Of a stretch of DNA of 64,000 nucleotides, positions 12,537 to 28,199 are shown piece after piece; the stretch's first letter is position 1; each line of letters starts with the position of its first letter. Where the stretch lies: contig NC_092576.1 in NCBI RefSeq assembly GCF_037975245.1, positions 14,522,111 to 14,586,110 on the forward strand, in the 5' to 3' direction. The DNA is from Apostichopus japonicus (lineage: Eukaryota > Echinodermata > Holothuroidea > Aspidochirotida > Stichopodidae). The position numbers and the translations under genes were made by a program. The notes beneath the pieces are model-generated. The model saw nothing but the letters and a program-made list of their open reading frames with translations. It had not been told where the DNA came from and ran no database searches.

Positions 12537-13507
12537 TGTAGCGGAAAGCTACGACTTTTCCTTAGTGAGATACGTTTCGCTCCCTCAGGGGTAACATCTG
12601 TTGCGCTCCGCGGAGGTAACGAGAGATGTTTATCCGGAACAGGAACTGATTACGTAATTTTGCTATATCGATGTATTCCCGTGACTGGCATAGGCAGGCA
12701 CGGCGGTGGGTGTGTGAGGCGATCCCATTGGTCGCAACTCACCGTAGTTATATATACAAGTAGTCCCTGATTGGTCTAAGCCTTTTTTTTACAGTTTATG
12801 TACGGACGTGTGTAAACGGGGGTTATTTCCGGGGTATTTAATGCAGGGTTCTTTCGTAAATGAGTGAGTCAGAGGGTCGGAGAGTCGGTCGAGTGCAAGA
12901 CAAGGAACTTTCCTTCCGGCGGCTCGTGGTAAAGCCTTTGATATTTGCTAAGTCCAAACAATTGTGTTTAAGCATTTTAGAGTGCCCGCATCTCTGCGCT
13001 GCCCGAGTCCAGCGGATTGCCCGACCCCTGCGCTGCCCGAGTCCAGCGGATTGCCCGACCCCTGCGCTGCCCGAGTCCAGCGGATTGCCCGACCCCTGCG
13101 CTGCCCGAGTCCAGCGGATTGCCCGACCCCTGCGCTGCCCGAGTCCAGCGGATTGCCCGACACCTGCGCTGCCCGAGTCAAGCGGAATGCCCGAAGCCTG
13201 TGCTGCCCGACACCGGTGGATTGCAGACGTCTAGACTGCCCGACCCTTGCGCAGCCCAGTCTAACTTAGCCATGTTTATCATTGGGTTGTGCCCGACCCC
13301 AGTGCGTTATATTGGGCAAATGTAAATATTGTATTATACGCTGTAGATGTAGAACGAGATGAGAAATTATACTTTTATTAATCTTACAACTCTGGTGTCT
13401 GCCTCCTGATTTAGAGTTAATCTGTACCCGTCCCCCATCTACCTCCCCTACTCTCCTCCAGTTGGTTTCGAGACAGGTTTTACACTACCAGACGTTGGCG
13501 GCGTTAC

Positions 13508-13508
<1 letters not shown>
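12537..13508 (+). mobile_element. Probable solo LTR of a Gypsy-type retrotransposon
   Basis: Begins TGTAGCGG and ends GGCGGCGTTACA (TG...CA, with loosely matching terminal inverted repeats TGTAGCG and CGTTACA). Inside are inverted CCAAT motifs (12727, 12770), a TTATATATA box (12748) and the 34-bp minisatellite. The flanks are AT repeats, so a target duplication (ATAT) cannot be judged. No primer-binding site or gag-pol follows. Confidence 0.45.
12985..13200 (+). repeat. 34-bp minisatellite, five to six units
   Basis: The unit CTGCGCTGCCCGAGTCCAGC plus GGATTGCCCGACCC is nearly perfect to about 13160, then decays. Because 34 is not a multiple of 3, all three plus frames stay open with the same repeating peptides; this is not evidence of coding. 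Confidence 0.92.
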
Positions 13509-16285
<2,777 letters not shown>

Positions 16286-16287
16286 TT

Positions 16288-16436
<149 letters not shown>

Positions 16437-16582
16437 ACATATTTATCTATATATATATATATATATATATATAAATATATCGATATATACATATATATAA
16501 ATATATCGATATATATATATATATATAAATATATCGATATATATATATATATATATATATAAATATATCGATATATATATAT

Positions 16583-16641
<59 letters not shown>
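16437..16641. repeat. (AT)n array with regularly spaced AAATATATCGAT units
   Basis: TA runs are interrupted by TAAATATATCGATATAT about every 40 bp (16470-16580). Confidence 0.92.
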
Positions 16642-16643
<2 letters not shown>

Positions 16644-16688
16644 AAATGAATATGTGGCAAGTGGTATGACAGATATATATAAATCAAT

Positions 16689-16829
16689 AAACACACCAGA
16701 AAAATTCCACTTCACGACCGGTTTCGTCCTTTTGGGACTCATCAGGCGAAGGTAGGAATCGAACCACGGATCTTCGTGTCACGAACCGAAGTCCGTACCA
16801 CTCGACCACAGTGATCCTACTGGTGTGTT
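16689..16829 (-). mobile_element. tRNA-derived SINE fragment with hammerhead-like core, closed by 10-bp inverted ends
   Basis: On the minus strand a tRNA-like head (A box near 16810-16795; B box GGTTCGATTCC near 16765-16754) is followed by CTGATGAGTCCCAAAAGGAC (16745-16726) and GAAAC, the hammerhead catalytic-core pattern. The outer ends AACACACCAG and CTGGTGTGTT are inverted repeats. It lies next to the (AT)n array. Confidence 0.6.
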
Positions 16830-16904
16830 AAAGCGTATAAATTGGCTTTGAAATAACTGTCATTAAGGGCGTATTACCCAAGTGTTATGATTGCAAAGCG
16901 GATG

Positions 16905-17420
16905 CCTATTTTCCTAGTATTTAATTGTTAGTGATAAGCTCAGGACATCATAACCGCCATCCTGTGTTATTCTGGCACGTGGATCTATCTTAAGGGATAC
17001 AGGTTTAAGTAAAATGAGGTGGTGGTAATTGTCGTCATTCGGATTTAGTCATATCGCATCCGAGAGGACAACCGCAGCCTGTCTAGGGGCCAAGGCTAAC
17101 TATATCCAGGGTCCAGAGAATAAATAACAACATAGCAGCTGAGCAGACGACACTAGTGAAGTTATTAGATTCCTATGTAATTGCTTCCTAAGAATTATCT
17201 GTGCAACTACATACAGTCTACTGCCACATTTGTGACGAATTTGGCACCCGAATGCGGCACACGATATCACCATTTTGAGTTATTTGTGTTAACTTTATCA
17301 CTTTAGTTATGTCAAAGGCGAAGTGTTTGTATTACGTGCCGGTACTTTCTTGCCGTACAAGCAAAGCGCCACCAGTTTGATAAGTGACGCATGACGTCAT
17401 TCTTCTATTTCCATGGTCTA
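16905..17420 (+). repeat. Dispersed repeat of about 520 bp, copy 2
   Basis: Second copy of the 4931-5472 segment in the same orientation, with small indels. Confidence 0.75.
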
Positions 17421-17638
17421 TTGCAGCGCTTATATTATTTTAAGTATTCTGATTCTCTCAGAGTGACTGCTGGTTAAATTTGATTTGAAGAAGCAACCCA
17501 CACATGACATGTTGTGATGGTAGCTCTAAACATCTACAATAATACGACTGCCCATCCCACCCACCAAAAACAGCTTATCCCCTTCCCGCCCCCACCCCCA
17601 AATGGGAGTACATTATAAAGGTTTCGTATGCTATATGG

Positions 17639-18202
17639 CAGGGGCGGACTGGGTCTTAAAACCGGCCCGGGCATTTTTCACCTAGACCGGTCCAGTATTC
17701 ATTGATATGTTTCTTACATAGTGATCGCCGTCCTGGGCGAGGGGTCTCCGCATTTATATATTTTTGAAGTTAAGGGATGCTTAGATGAAAAATGGTGCTA
17801 TATTTCTCAATAAAAAGACCCAAAAATAATTGTCCCGAAGCAACACTTGATTAAACTGATATAAGTTCAAAACGTAATAAAAAAATAGACAAAAATATAT
17901 GTTATAGACTGGATTTTATTTAGGTTTTCAAGCATTTTGTGAGAAAAAAAATGAAAAAAAAAAGAACCTAAATAAAATTCATTAGCATGGACGGGTTGCC
18001 AATAGCACGTTTTTTTTTGTTACAAACTAACAGACTAACTGATTCCCACAGTTAAAAATATATTTCTACACAGCCCGTCTGTATTTTATTATAACTACTG
18101 TGAAAATGGGCTCTAAGTTTTACCAGGCTCCCCAGCCCACCGGCCCACCGGGTCATTGGCCCACCGGGCATTGCCCAAATGCCCGTGTGGCCACCGCCAC
18201 TG
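17639..18202. mobile_element. Non-autonomous hAT element with 8-bp target duplication
   Basis: The 5' end CAGGGGCGGACTGGG and 3' end GGCCACCGCCACTG are hAT-type inverted termini. CTATATGG flanks it exactly on both sides (17631-17638 and 18203-18210). 564 bp, no transposase ORF. Near both ends GGCCC- and CCGGGCA-rich blocks are inversely related. An internal ATTTTATTTAGGTT/AACCTAAATAAAAT hairpin lies at 17913-17978. Confidence 0.88.
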
Positions 18203-19028
18203 CTATATGGACATAATGGGGTTATGTTTGGGCACGGTTGAGTTTTTCGTCTTTGCCATTGGAAAAGGTTTTGCAAAAATCGAACCTCGTGTCCTCTTAC
18301 TTTTATAGCTTTAGAAAAGAAGAAGATTTATTCGTAAAGCATTTGTTTGCGTTTTTTGACCAATATTTTACACAAATTATGATAATATCGCAAATGAGAA
18401 ACTTAAAAAACCCATCGTAAATAATTTATCTATAGGGAGGGCACTAGGCGATTACGTTAATGGAATTGATTTGATTAATATGAACAGTTTTGTCGACCGA
18501 ACTATCAGAGCTCTACAGCGTTTCATAGAGGGCGCTGTCATATCGGTTCTGTTGTGCATGATCTGTAACAGTTAAATCACCTCTTAGTTAAAGTAACACA
18601 ACCGCGTGAACGCGCTCACAAGCTGCAAACACGCCTGATGAACTTGCTTGCTAATCGCTGGGTGTTTGACTTAAAGTTAATTCGTTCCAATCATAGATTT
18701 CAATTAAATTTGCCGAACGAACTGCAAGTTAAGATGCTTTCAACAGTTAGCTGACTTGAAAATTCAAATATAAATATGTTAAAGAAATTATATAGTCGTC
18801 ACCTTCAATAATTACGAACGAACATGTGTATACTTTTAGTATCATCAACACATGATAGCGTTATGATCTGCCGACACAGCACACGTTGTGAACTAGAACC
18901 GATAAGACATCGAACCCAGTATACTTTGGGCGTGGTTGGAAAGCAGCCATTAGATATTTTACAGTCATTCCCATGTAGCATATTATTAACAAACTGGAAG
19001 CCTTAATCTCAACTTGATGTAGTTATGT

Positions 19029-19270
19029 GTTAGCTAGGAGTGTTTGTTTAGTGGTTAACGCCGGTGCCTTTCAATAATAAGGTCCCGAGTTCGAGTCACT
19101 CCAAGATTAATGTATGTTGTCCAATTACAGAATTGTTGACAATTGACAATTCATAATCATGGACGTTAAATATGAATGTAAGAGACTGACTTCGGTCAGC
19201 TTGCGGCTTTGATAAGCCAATGATGGCTTCTTCGCGAGTTCCTGCTTGCCCTAGGATCTAAAATACATAT
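19029..19270 (+). mobile_element. tRNA-derived SINE, family A copy 1
   Basis: The tRNA-like head has an A box (TTAGTGGTTAACGCCGGTG) and a B box (GAGTTCGAGTC). The body contains TTGACAATTGACAATTCATA and GACTTCGGTCAGCTTGCGG. The same body occurs at 38955-39187, 44122-44281 and 53870-54115. Confidence 0.8.
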
Positions 19271-19431
19271 ATACAAGTATCTTGACTATTGTGTAGTTAA
19301 TGTGTTACCTGTCGGAAGCTGGTTAATAATTTCAACAAAATATCCTACGAGGGTCTTAGTGTATTCGACAGATGATTTCGACTATCAGATATTTATTCGG
19401 TAATTGGCAATCAACGAATATTGTCTGCAAA

Positions 19432-19543
19432 GCTAAAACCACTGATCTACACTAACTGGATAGGCCGCGCGGCTCCGTGTGTGAAGCAGCCGAAAGTGAC
19501 CCAGCGGCCATGTTGGGATATTCAAAACATCACCGCGCGCACA
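19432..19543 (+). repeat. Left arm of a distant inverted repeat
   Basis: GCTAAAACCACTGATCTACA, CACTAACTGGATAGG and GCGGCCATGTTGGGATATTC recur as reverse complement at 23662-23783. Confidence 0.75.
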
Positions 19544-20438
19544 TACAGTGCATACTGTACGTTGCTATGTCAGTCGGTGGCCGAGAAGGTGATGCGAAGA
19601 GAGGCCAAGGAAGGGAAGTGAATATCGCAGAAACAATCCTTATTGATCAAGGAAGTGAAGTTGAACATTTGAGGCCCTGAGAAATATGTGTTATGCCAGA
19701 CTAAAATGGTTAATATGCCTATTTTCCGTGCAGGAAAAGATATGGAATGGGTCGTCTGCACAGAGACAGACGCTGCAACTGCAATGCGATACAAAGTCTA
19801 TGGGATACGTCGGACTAGGAACTTGAGGGGCATCCCTTCCTCCATGGCAGTGGCGGAGAAACAGGGGGGTTGGGGGGGGGGGGGGTTAACCCCCCACTTT
19901 TTGAAGAGGGGGGGTTGGCCCACACAATCAACCCCCCCCTAGTTTTTGCCAGTAATGTTCTGTTATAGCCTATGTTATGTGCTCCAAATGGCAAAATAAA
20001 TCAAATTATTAAATTTGAAATTGTTAAAGTCATTTCAACCTTTTACCTGGTAGGCTACATCAACAATTAACGACCGAAAACCGAGTTAGAATTGACCCAC
20101 ACATTATTTCTAGCCCCTTTCCCCCACCTTGCGCATTGGAACTTGTAGCTCATAGCGCTTAATTCACCCCACAACAGACATACACAAAATGATGTTTTGT
20201 TGCTGTTGAATAGCTTTGGAACTGTACACACTTGCCAACTTCAACGAGGTGAAGCAAGGAAAAGAAAAAGAAAAAAGAGAGAAAAGGAGAAAAGGATGGA
20301 GTAGAAAATACGGCAAGAAAACGGGAAGAGAAAGAGGAACAGTGACAAAATTATTCGAATTTGTAAAGCAAACAGCAGATATCACATCATATATCAGTGA
20401 GCATGAAAATGGCATTCCACGATAAACAGCCTCCAAAC

Positions 20439-20992
20439 CATGGGCGCAGATCCTGGTGAGGACAGCGGGACGCGTCCCCACCAACTTTTTCAGTAGTGGA
20501 GACATGATATACCGTGTCCCCAACAATTTGTCTTGACCAACAGCTGCATTTCAAGTTCCCCTGTATTGAACTTTGCCGCAGTTTGATCCAGCATTGTGCA
20601 AATGACATGCAGCAGTTCTCATTTTATTGTATTTTATCCACAGTTGTTAAATATAGGACGGAAATCGCATTTGCGGCAGTCTATATTTGTTTTCTGTGAG
20701 AGGACCCCAGACCCATCGTATATACAAAAGTCTACTTGGATTATTTGTCCCCTGATTTTCTTTCTGCAGACGCCCATGTATTTCTCCAAACTAAATTTCT
20801 AAGCCATGAGATCTAAAACTTAAGGAGGTTTAGGAGCATCATTAGGTCTGGGAAGTGTTATTTCCGGCGATCTGGGAGGTATATTTGCCCCAAAAAATCG
20901 TACGCTACGCGCGAACCCATGGTCGCGCTCCGCTCTGTGTCATAGAACAGACACGCGTCCCCACCATTATCCAAGACTGATCTGCGCCCATG
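20439..20992. mobile_element. Nested inverted-repeat element
   Basis: Termini CATGGGCGCAGATC and GATCTGCGCCCATG are a perfect 14-bp inverted repeat. The flanking 8-mers CTCCAAAC and CTCAAAAA match 6 of 8, compatible with an aged hAT duplication. GACGCGTCCCCACC occurs near the left end and ACACGCGTCCCCACC near the right. Confidence 0.65.
20846..20938 (+). repeat. Dispersed repeat, CGCTCCGC family, copy 3
   Basis: TTTCCGGCGATCTGGGAGGT, TACGCTACGCGCGAACCCAT and GGTCGCGCTCCGCTC, inside the nested element. Confidence 0.65.
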
Positions 20993-21455
20993 CTCAAAAA
21001 TGTCGATGTGTGTAGTGTTCGGTTTCGGAAATATCTGGTATATTTTTATTTCCTTCAACGAAATTTGTTAGTAGCCGTCTGAATTTTCGAAAGTTCCCTA
21101 ACCAACATTCTTCATCATACTCGTGCAATTTTGACCCGTCTGTTAGGGTTTGAAGGAGGTTTTTCTATATCGGTTGTCCATAGATGATATTTTGTGCAAC
21201 ATTATGGGCATGTTTTGAAGTGAATTTATTCATGAGAATTGTGAATTTTCAAATTCTGAACAGTGGGGCTGACGGATATTGTGGGCCGCGATGAAGAATC
21301 ACCTACAAAAGCAATAATCCACAGGATATGTGATGAAGTCGAACATGATGTGTGACTGGTGACAATCTTCAAAAAGGTTATAGATGAGAAAAAAAGTATT
21401 TGGAAAAAACTTGGTTCTCAGGCAAAAGTGTACATATGGTTGGTCAGTTTCAAGC

Positions 21456-21714
21456 CCGAGAAGTGCCATTTCCGGTGATCTGGGGGTACCAAAACCAGAA
21501 ATTTGCTTGTACGCTGCGCGCCAACCAATGGTGGCGCTCCGCTTAGATAGTAATACGCGCCCCGCCGGGTTAGAAAATCCTGCATACGCCCCTGGTGAAA
21601 TGCAGCTTTTCAAGGCCTGGGCAGTGCCATTTACTGCAATCTGGGAGGCAATATTTGAAAAAAAAAATTCTTGTGCACTTCGCGCCAACTTATGGTGGCG
21701 CTCCACTTAGATAG
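21456..21714 (+). repeat. Dispersed repeat, CGCTCCGC family, copies 4 and 5
   Basis: Two tandem-orientation copies: 21456-21552 (TACGCTGCGCGCCAACCAAT) and 21612-21714 (GCACTTCGCGCCAACTTATG). Confidence 0.65.
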
Positions 21715-22194
21715 TGAGCCAGCAGTTATGACTTTTTATTTCATCAATGGCCTGCAACCCCCCCACTTCTGACAAGAAACCTCCGCCACTGCTCCATGGT
21801 TAGGGCCTTTTAATTTCAAGAAAAATTATTTTTCTTCTAAATTCACTTTAAATTGGGGGAAAGAATTTCATAACTGGACGAGGCTACACCATCCATGCAA
21901 CAAACTGCATGTATCGGTATCTAGTATAGGGGAGGGCAAATATTAAATTTTGAGGTGGCTCGCAGGGTTACCAAAATTGAGTTAATTTCCATCTAGAAAC
22001 TAAAAATGCGAGTTCCATGATAAATAAAAAATTTAGGAGGGAAAAATTCCATGTGTTCTCAGGAAAAACTTGTCGCATAGGGTTTTTGCATGAGGCCGGG
22101 GTCTTAAGGCAGTGTGTCCAGATGTGGAATTTCTTTTCAGAAAAACGGTAGTGTCCAGTTTGGGGATATGGAATTAACACAATCATCTACAGGG

Positions 22195-23408
22195 TGACAG
22201 GACAAAATCCCCCCGGACAAAATCCCCCCGGACAAACCCCCCAGCACAAAATCCCCCGAGCCAAAATCCCCCTGGACAAAATCCCCCCAGGACAAAATCC
22301 CCCCAGGACAAAATCCCCCCATGCTATAAAAAATCCCATCAATTCTTATCCAAAAATGCGTCATCCCGGTCCCCGGTTCCCCCTGTGTCCCCGGTCCCCC
22401 TGGTCTTCCCGGCATCCCCGGTCCCCGGTACCGTCATCCGGTACCGTCATCTGGTACCGTCATCCTGTACCTCCACCAGTTCCCCCACCGGTACCCCCAC
22501 TGGTACTCTCAGTGGTTCCCGGACCGGTACCCCGACCAGAACCCCGACCATACCCCAACCGGTACCCTAATAGTTAGCCTGACAGTTACCCCCACCGGTA
22601 CCCCCACTGGTACTCTCAATGGCTCCCTGACCAGTACCCGGCCCGTACCCCGACCATTCCCCAACCGGTACCCTAATAGTTAGCCTGACAGTTACCCTGA
22701 CAGTTACCCCCACCGGTACCCCCACCGGTACCCCCACTGGTACTCTCAGTGGTACCCCCACTGGTACTCTCAGTGGTTCCCGGACCAGAACCCCGACCAG
22801 AACCCCGACCATTCCCCAACCGGTACCCTAATAATTAGCCTGACAGTTACCCTGACAGTTACACCCACCGGTACCCCCAAGTACCCCCACTGGTACTCTC
22901 AGTGGTACCCCACTGGTATTCTCAATGGCTCCCTGACCAGTACCCAGGCCCGTACCCCGGCCTGTACCCCGGCCGGTAGCTCAACCCGTACCTTGACCGG
23001 TACCCCGACCGGTATCCCAACTGGTATCCTGAAAGGCACCCTGACACGTACCCTGACACGTACCCTGACACATACCCTTACTAGTACTGGTACAATGACC
23101 AGTACTTTAACAAGTACCTTGACCGGTCACATGAACAGTACCTTGACCGGTACCCTCACAGGTACCCTAACAGGAGCCCTCACAGTTATGCTCGCCAGTA
23201 CCCTCACTGGTACCCTGACCAGTCCCCTGACTGGTACCCTAACCAGTGCAATGACCCATGCCTTGACTGTCACACCTGGGCCATCCCTGGTTGTTGCAGG
23301 CAGGTTTTGTATGGGTCAGGGGGATATTGTCTGGGGGGCGGGATCTTGTCCGGGGGAATTTTGTCATGGGGGGATTTTGGCTTGAGGGGTATTTTGTCCC
23401 AGAACCCA
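22195..23408. mobile_element. Fold-back block: GACAAAATCCCCC arms around a GTACC-rich minisatellite
   Basis: Left: tandem (G)GACAAAATCCCCC units, 22199-22320. Right: the inverse (GGGGG[A/G]ATTTTGTC-like) at 23315-23400. Between them lie about 900 bp of degenerate 10-12-bp units around CCGGTACCC and CTGACNGGTACC. The Pro/Thr-rich ORFs are products of the repeats. Confidence 0.75.
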
Positions 23409-23661
23409 TCTACAGGTCATTATTTTTGTACATGTATTCCGTTTTTTTTTTTTTTAAAGTAAATGCCGACAGACAACTATTTATAGTTCATATGCACAGT
23501 TATATCTTTGCTGCAACAGCAATTTATTTAGCAGTTCTCCACAATTTCAGTTAAAATCTTCATATTCGTCAGCTTTTTACAGGTTGGTTCCCACAGTGAC
23601 ATACATGTAAGTAATGCCCTAGTACATACATATAGTAATATATGGACGTGTCGTTGTCATA

Positions 23662-23783
23662 TGCGCGGTGATGTTTTGAATATCCCAACATGGCCGCTGA
23701 ACAACTTCCGGTGACTTCACGGCTCGCTATGCAATCACCGTACGCGCAGCCTATCCAGTTAGTGTAGATCAGTGGCTAAAACC
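23662..23783 (-). repeat. Right arm of a distant inverted repeat
   Basis: Reverse complement of 19432-19543. The two arms enclose the 1.94-kb hAT element and the GTACC fold-back block. Confidence 0.75.
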
Positions 23784-23789
23784 CTTCAC

Positions 23790-24685
23790 TAATGGACCAG
23801 CCATAATGATAAACGCGAAGACTGTGACCTTTTTCATAGTTGTCATCTTGACCCACACGGTATTTATTTTGCGTGTGTGTGTTCATCTCTGAAATCACGT
23901 CTGTGTAAGTTTTAACTTCATAACTAGACAACGTTGACTATCGCCATAGCGTTAAAACCACTGGCTAGTTATCCATAGTCCAGATGAAGTTATCAGTTAT
24001 CAGTGATATACGTATATCTCAACTGATTTCATCTTAAAGAGAAATAATTAAACTAAGTAAAGACCAATTATACTCTACACGGTAACCTTACATAATATGT
24101 TCGTCTTCGGCAGTTGTATTATATTACAACATACGGTGCCGCATGAACGTTACCAGAGTGCAACCATTTATTTTCGTATATCGGGGAGAGGGTGGGCTGA
24201 AATATTATGCCTTCGAGGAGACGGTGTTTAAATGGAGGGCGCTCAGATAGAAATAAATGGTGCCATGTTTTGTCTTTCTGAAACAATGTTGAAGAATTTT
24301 TGACTGTTAAGGTTGTGCAGCACATTCATGTTATACATTTGCGTACTGTTCACTAGAATTTTCGTAATATTTATAACAATAATTAGCAAACGACAGGCCG
24401 GGTAAAAGTAAATTCTTGAAGATCTTATCTACGATATGTCTGGAATGTCTATGTCTATCTCACTGACAAGAGTATGAGTACGTTTGACCTCCATAGTAAA
24501 TATGAATAACATTTCTGTTAGCTTACTGAAATAGAAAATGTGACGTTTGTCTGTATGCATCGTTTCGTTACAAGTACATACATCACGAACACTAATGAAT
24601 GTCATATCACACGACGAAACTGCTCAGACTGATCGATTATCGGTAGGGACAAGCTTTCGACAGACTCATAGCGTGGTTGACCATA
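23790..24685. other. No feature recognised
   Basis: AT-rich unique-looking DNA without supported ORFs. Confidence 0.5.
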
Positions 24686-27050
<2,365 letters not shown>

Positions 27051-27052
27051 CC

Positions 27053-27687
<635 letters not shown>

Positions 27688-27811
27688 TTTTATAAATTAT
27701 AATTTATAAAATATGTCACCAAAAACAGATCTGGTATTGTCCGGTACAGGTGTCAAACGCCTACAGTGAAATTAAGACCTTTCTTATCGGTTTCTAACCT
27801 CTGGACATACA

Positions 27812-27931
27812 ATCAGCGTCTATGGCTTAGTTGTTTAGGGTGTCCGCGTACAAAGCGGGAGGCCCAGGTTCGAACCCCGGTGTGGACTGGAAGTTTTTTC
27901 ACTGTTCTGGATTTTACTTCTCATTACGTTT
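27812..27931 (+). mobile_element. tRNA-derived SINE fragment
   Basis: GGCTTAGTTGTTTAGGG (A-box-like) and CAGGTTCGAACCCCGG (B box) lie 25-35 bp apart, followed by a short unique tail that runs into an (AT)n array. There is no closed acceptor stem, so this is not a tRNA gene. Confidence 0.6.
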
Positions 27932-28195
<264 letters not shown>

Positions 28196-28199
28196 ACGT

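Larger units (their letters stand above)
19848..21791. mobile_element. Non-autonomous hAT element (1.94 kb) with 8-bp target duplication and nested repeats
   Basis: Starts CAGTGGCGGAG and ends CTCCGCCACTG, with CTCCATGG duplicated at 19840-19847 and 21792-21799. It holds C/G runs near the ends, a nested smaller element (20439-20992) and three CGCTCCGC-family copies. No hAT transposase recognised. Confidence 0.88.

Noticed and set aside
12860-13325. Overlapping ORFs over the 34-bp minisatellite in three frames on plus and one on minus
   Set aside because: The period is not a multiple of three, so the same peptide appears in every frame; no start context, homology or splice signal.
20164-20526. 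120-codon minus-strand ORF inside the hAT element
   Set aside because: No BED zinc finger, RNase-H-like or hAT dimerisation motif; composition reflects A/G-rich low-complexity sequence.
22194-23385. Pro- and Thr-rich ORFs (up to 130 codons)
   Set aside because: Products of the GACAAAATCCCCC and GTACC short repeats; no signal peptide or family motif.
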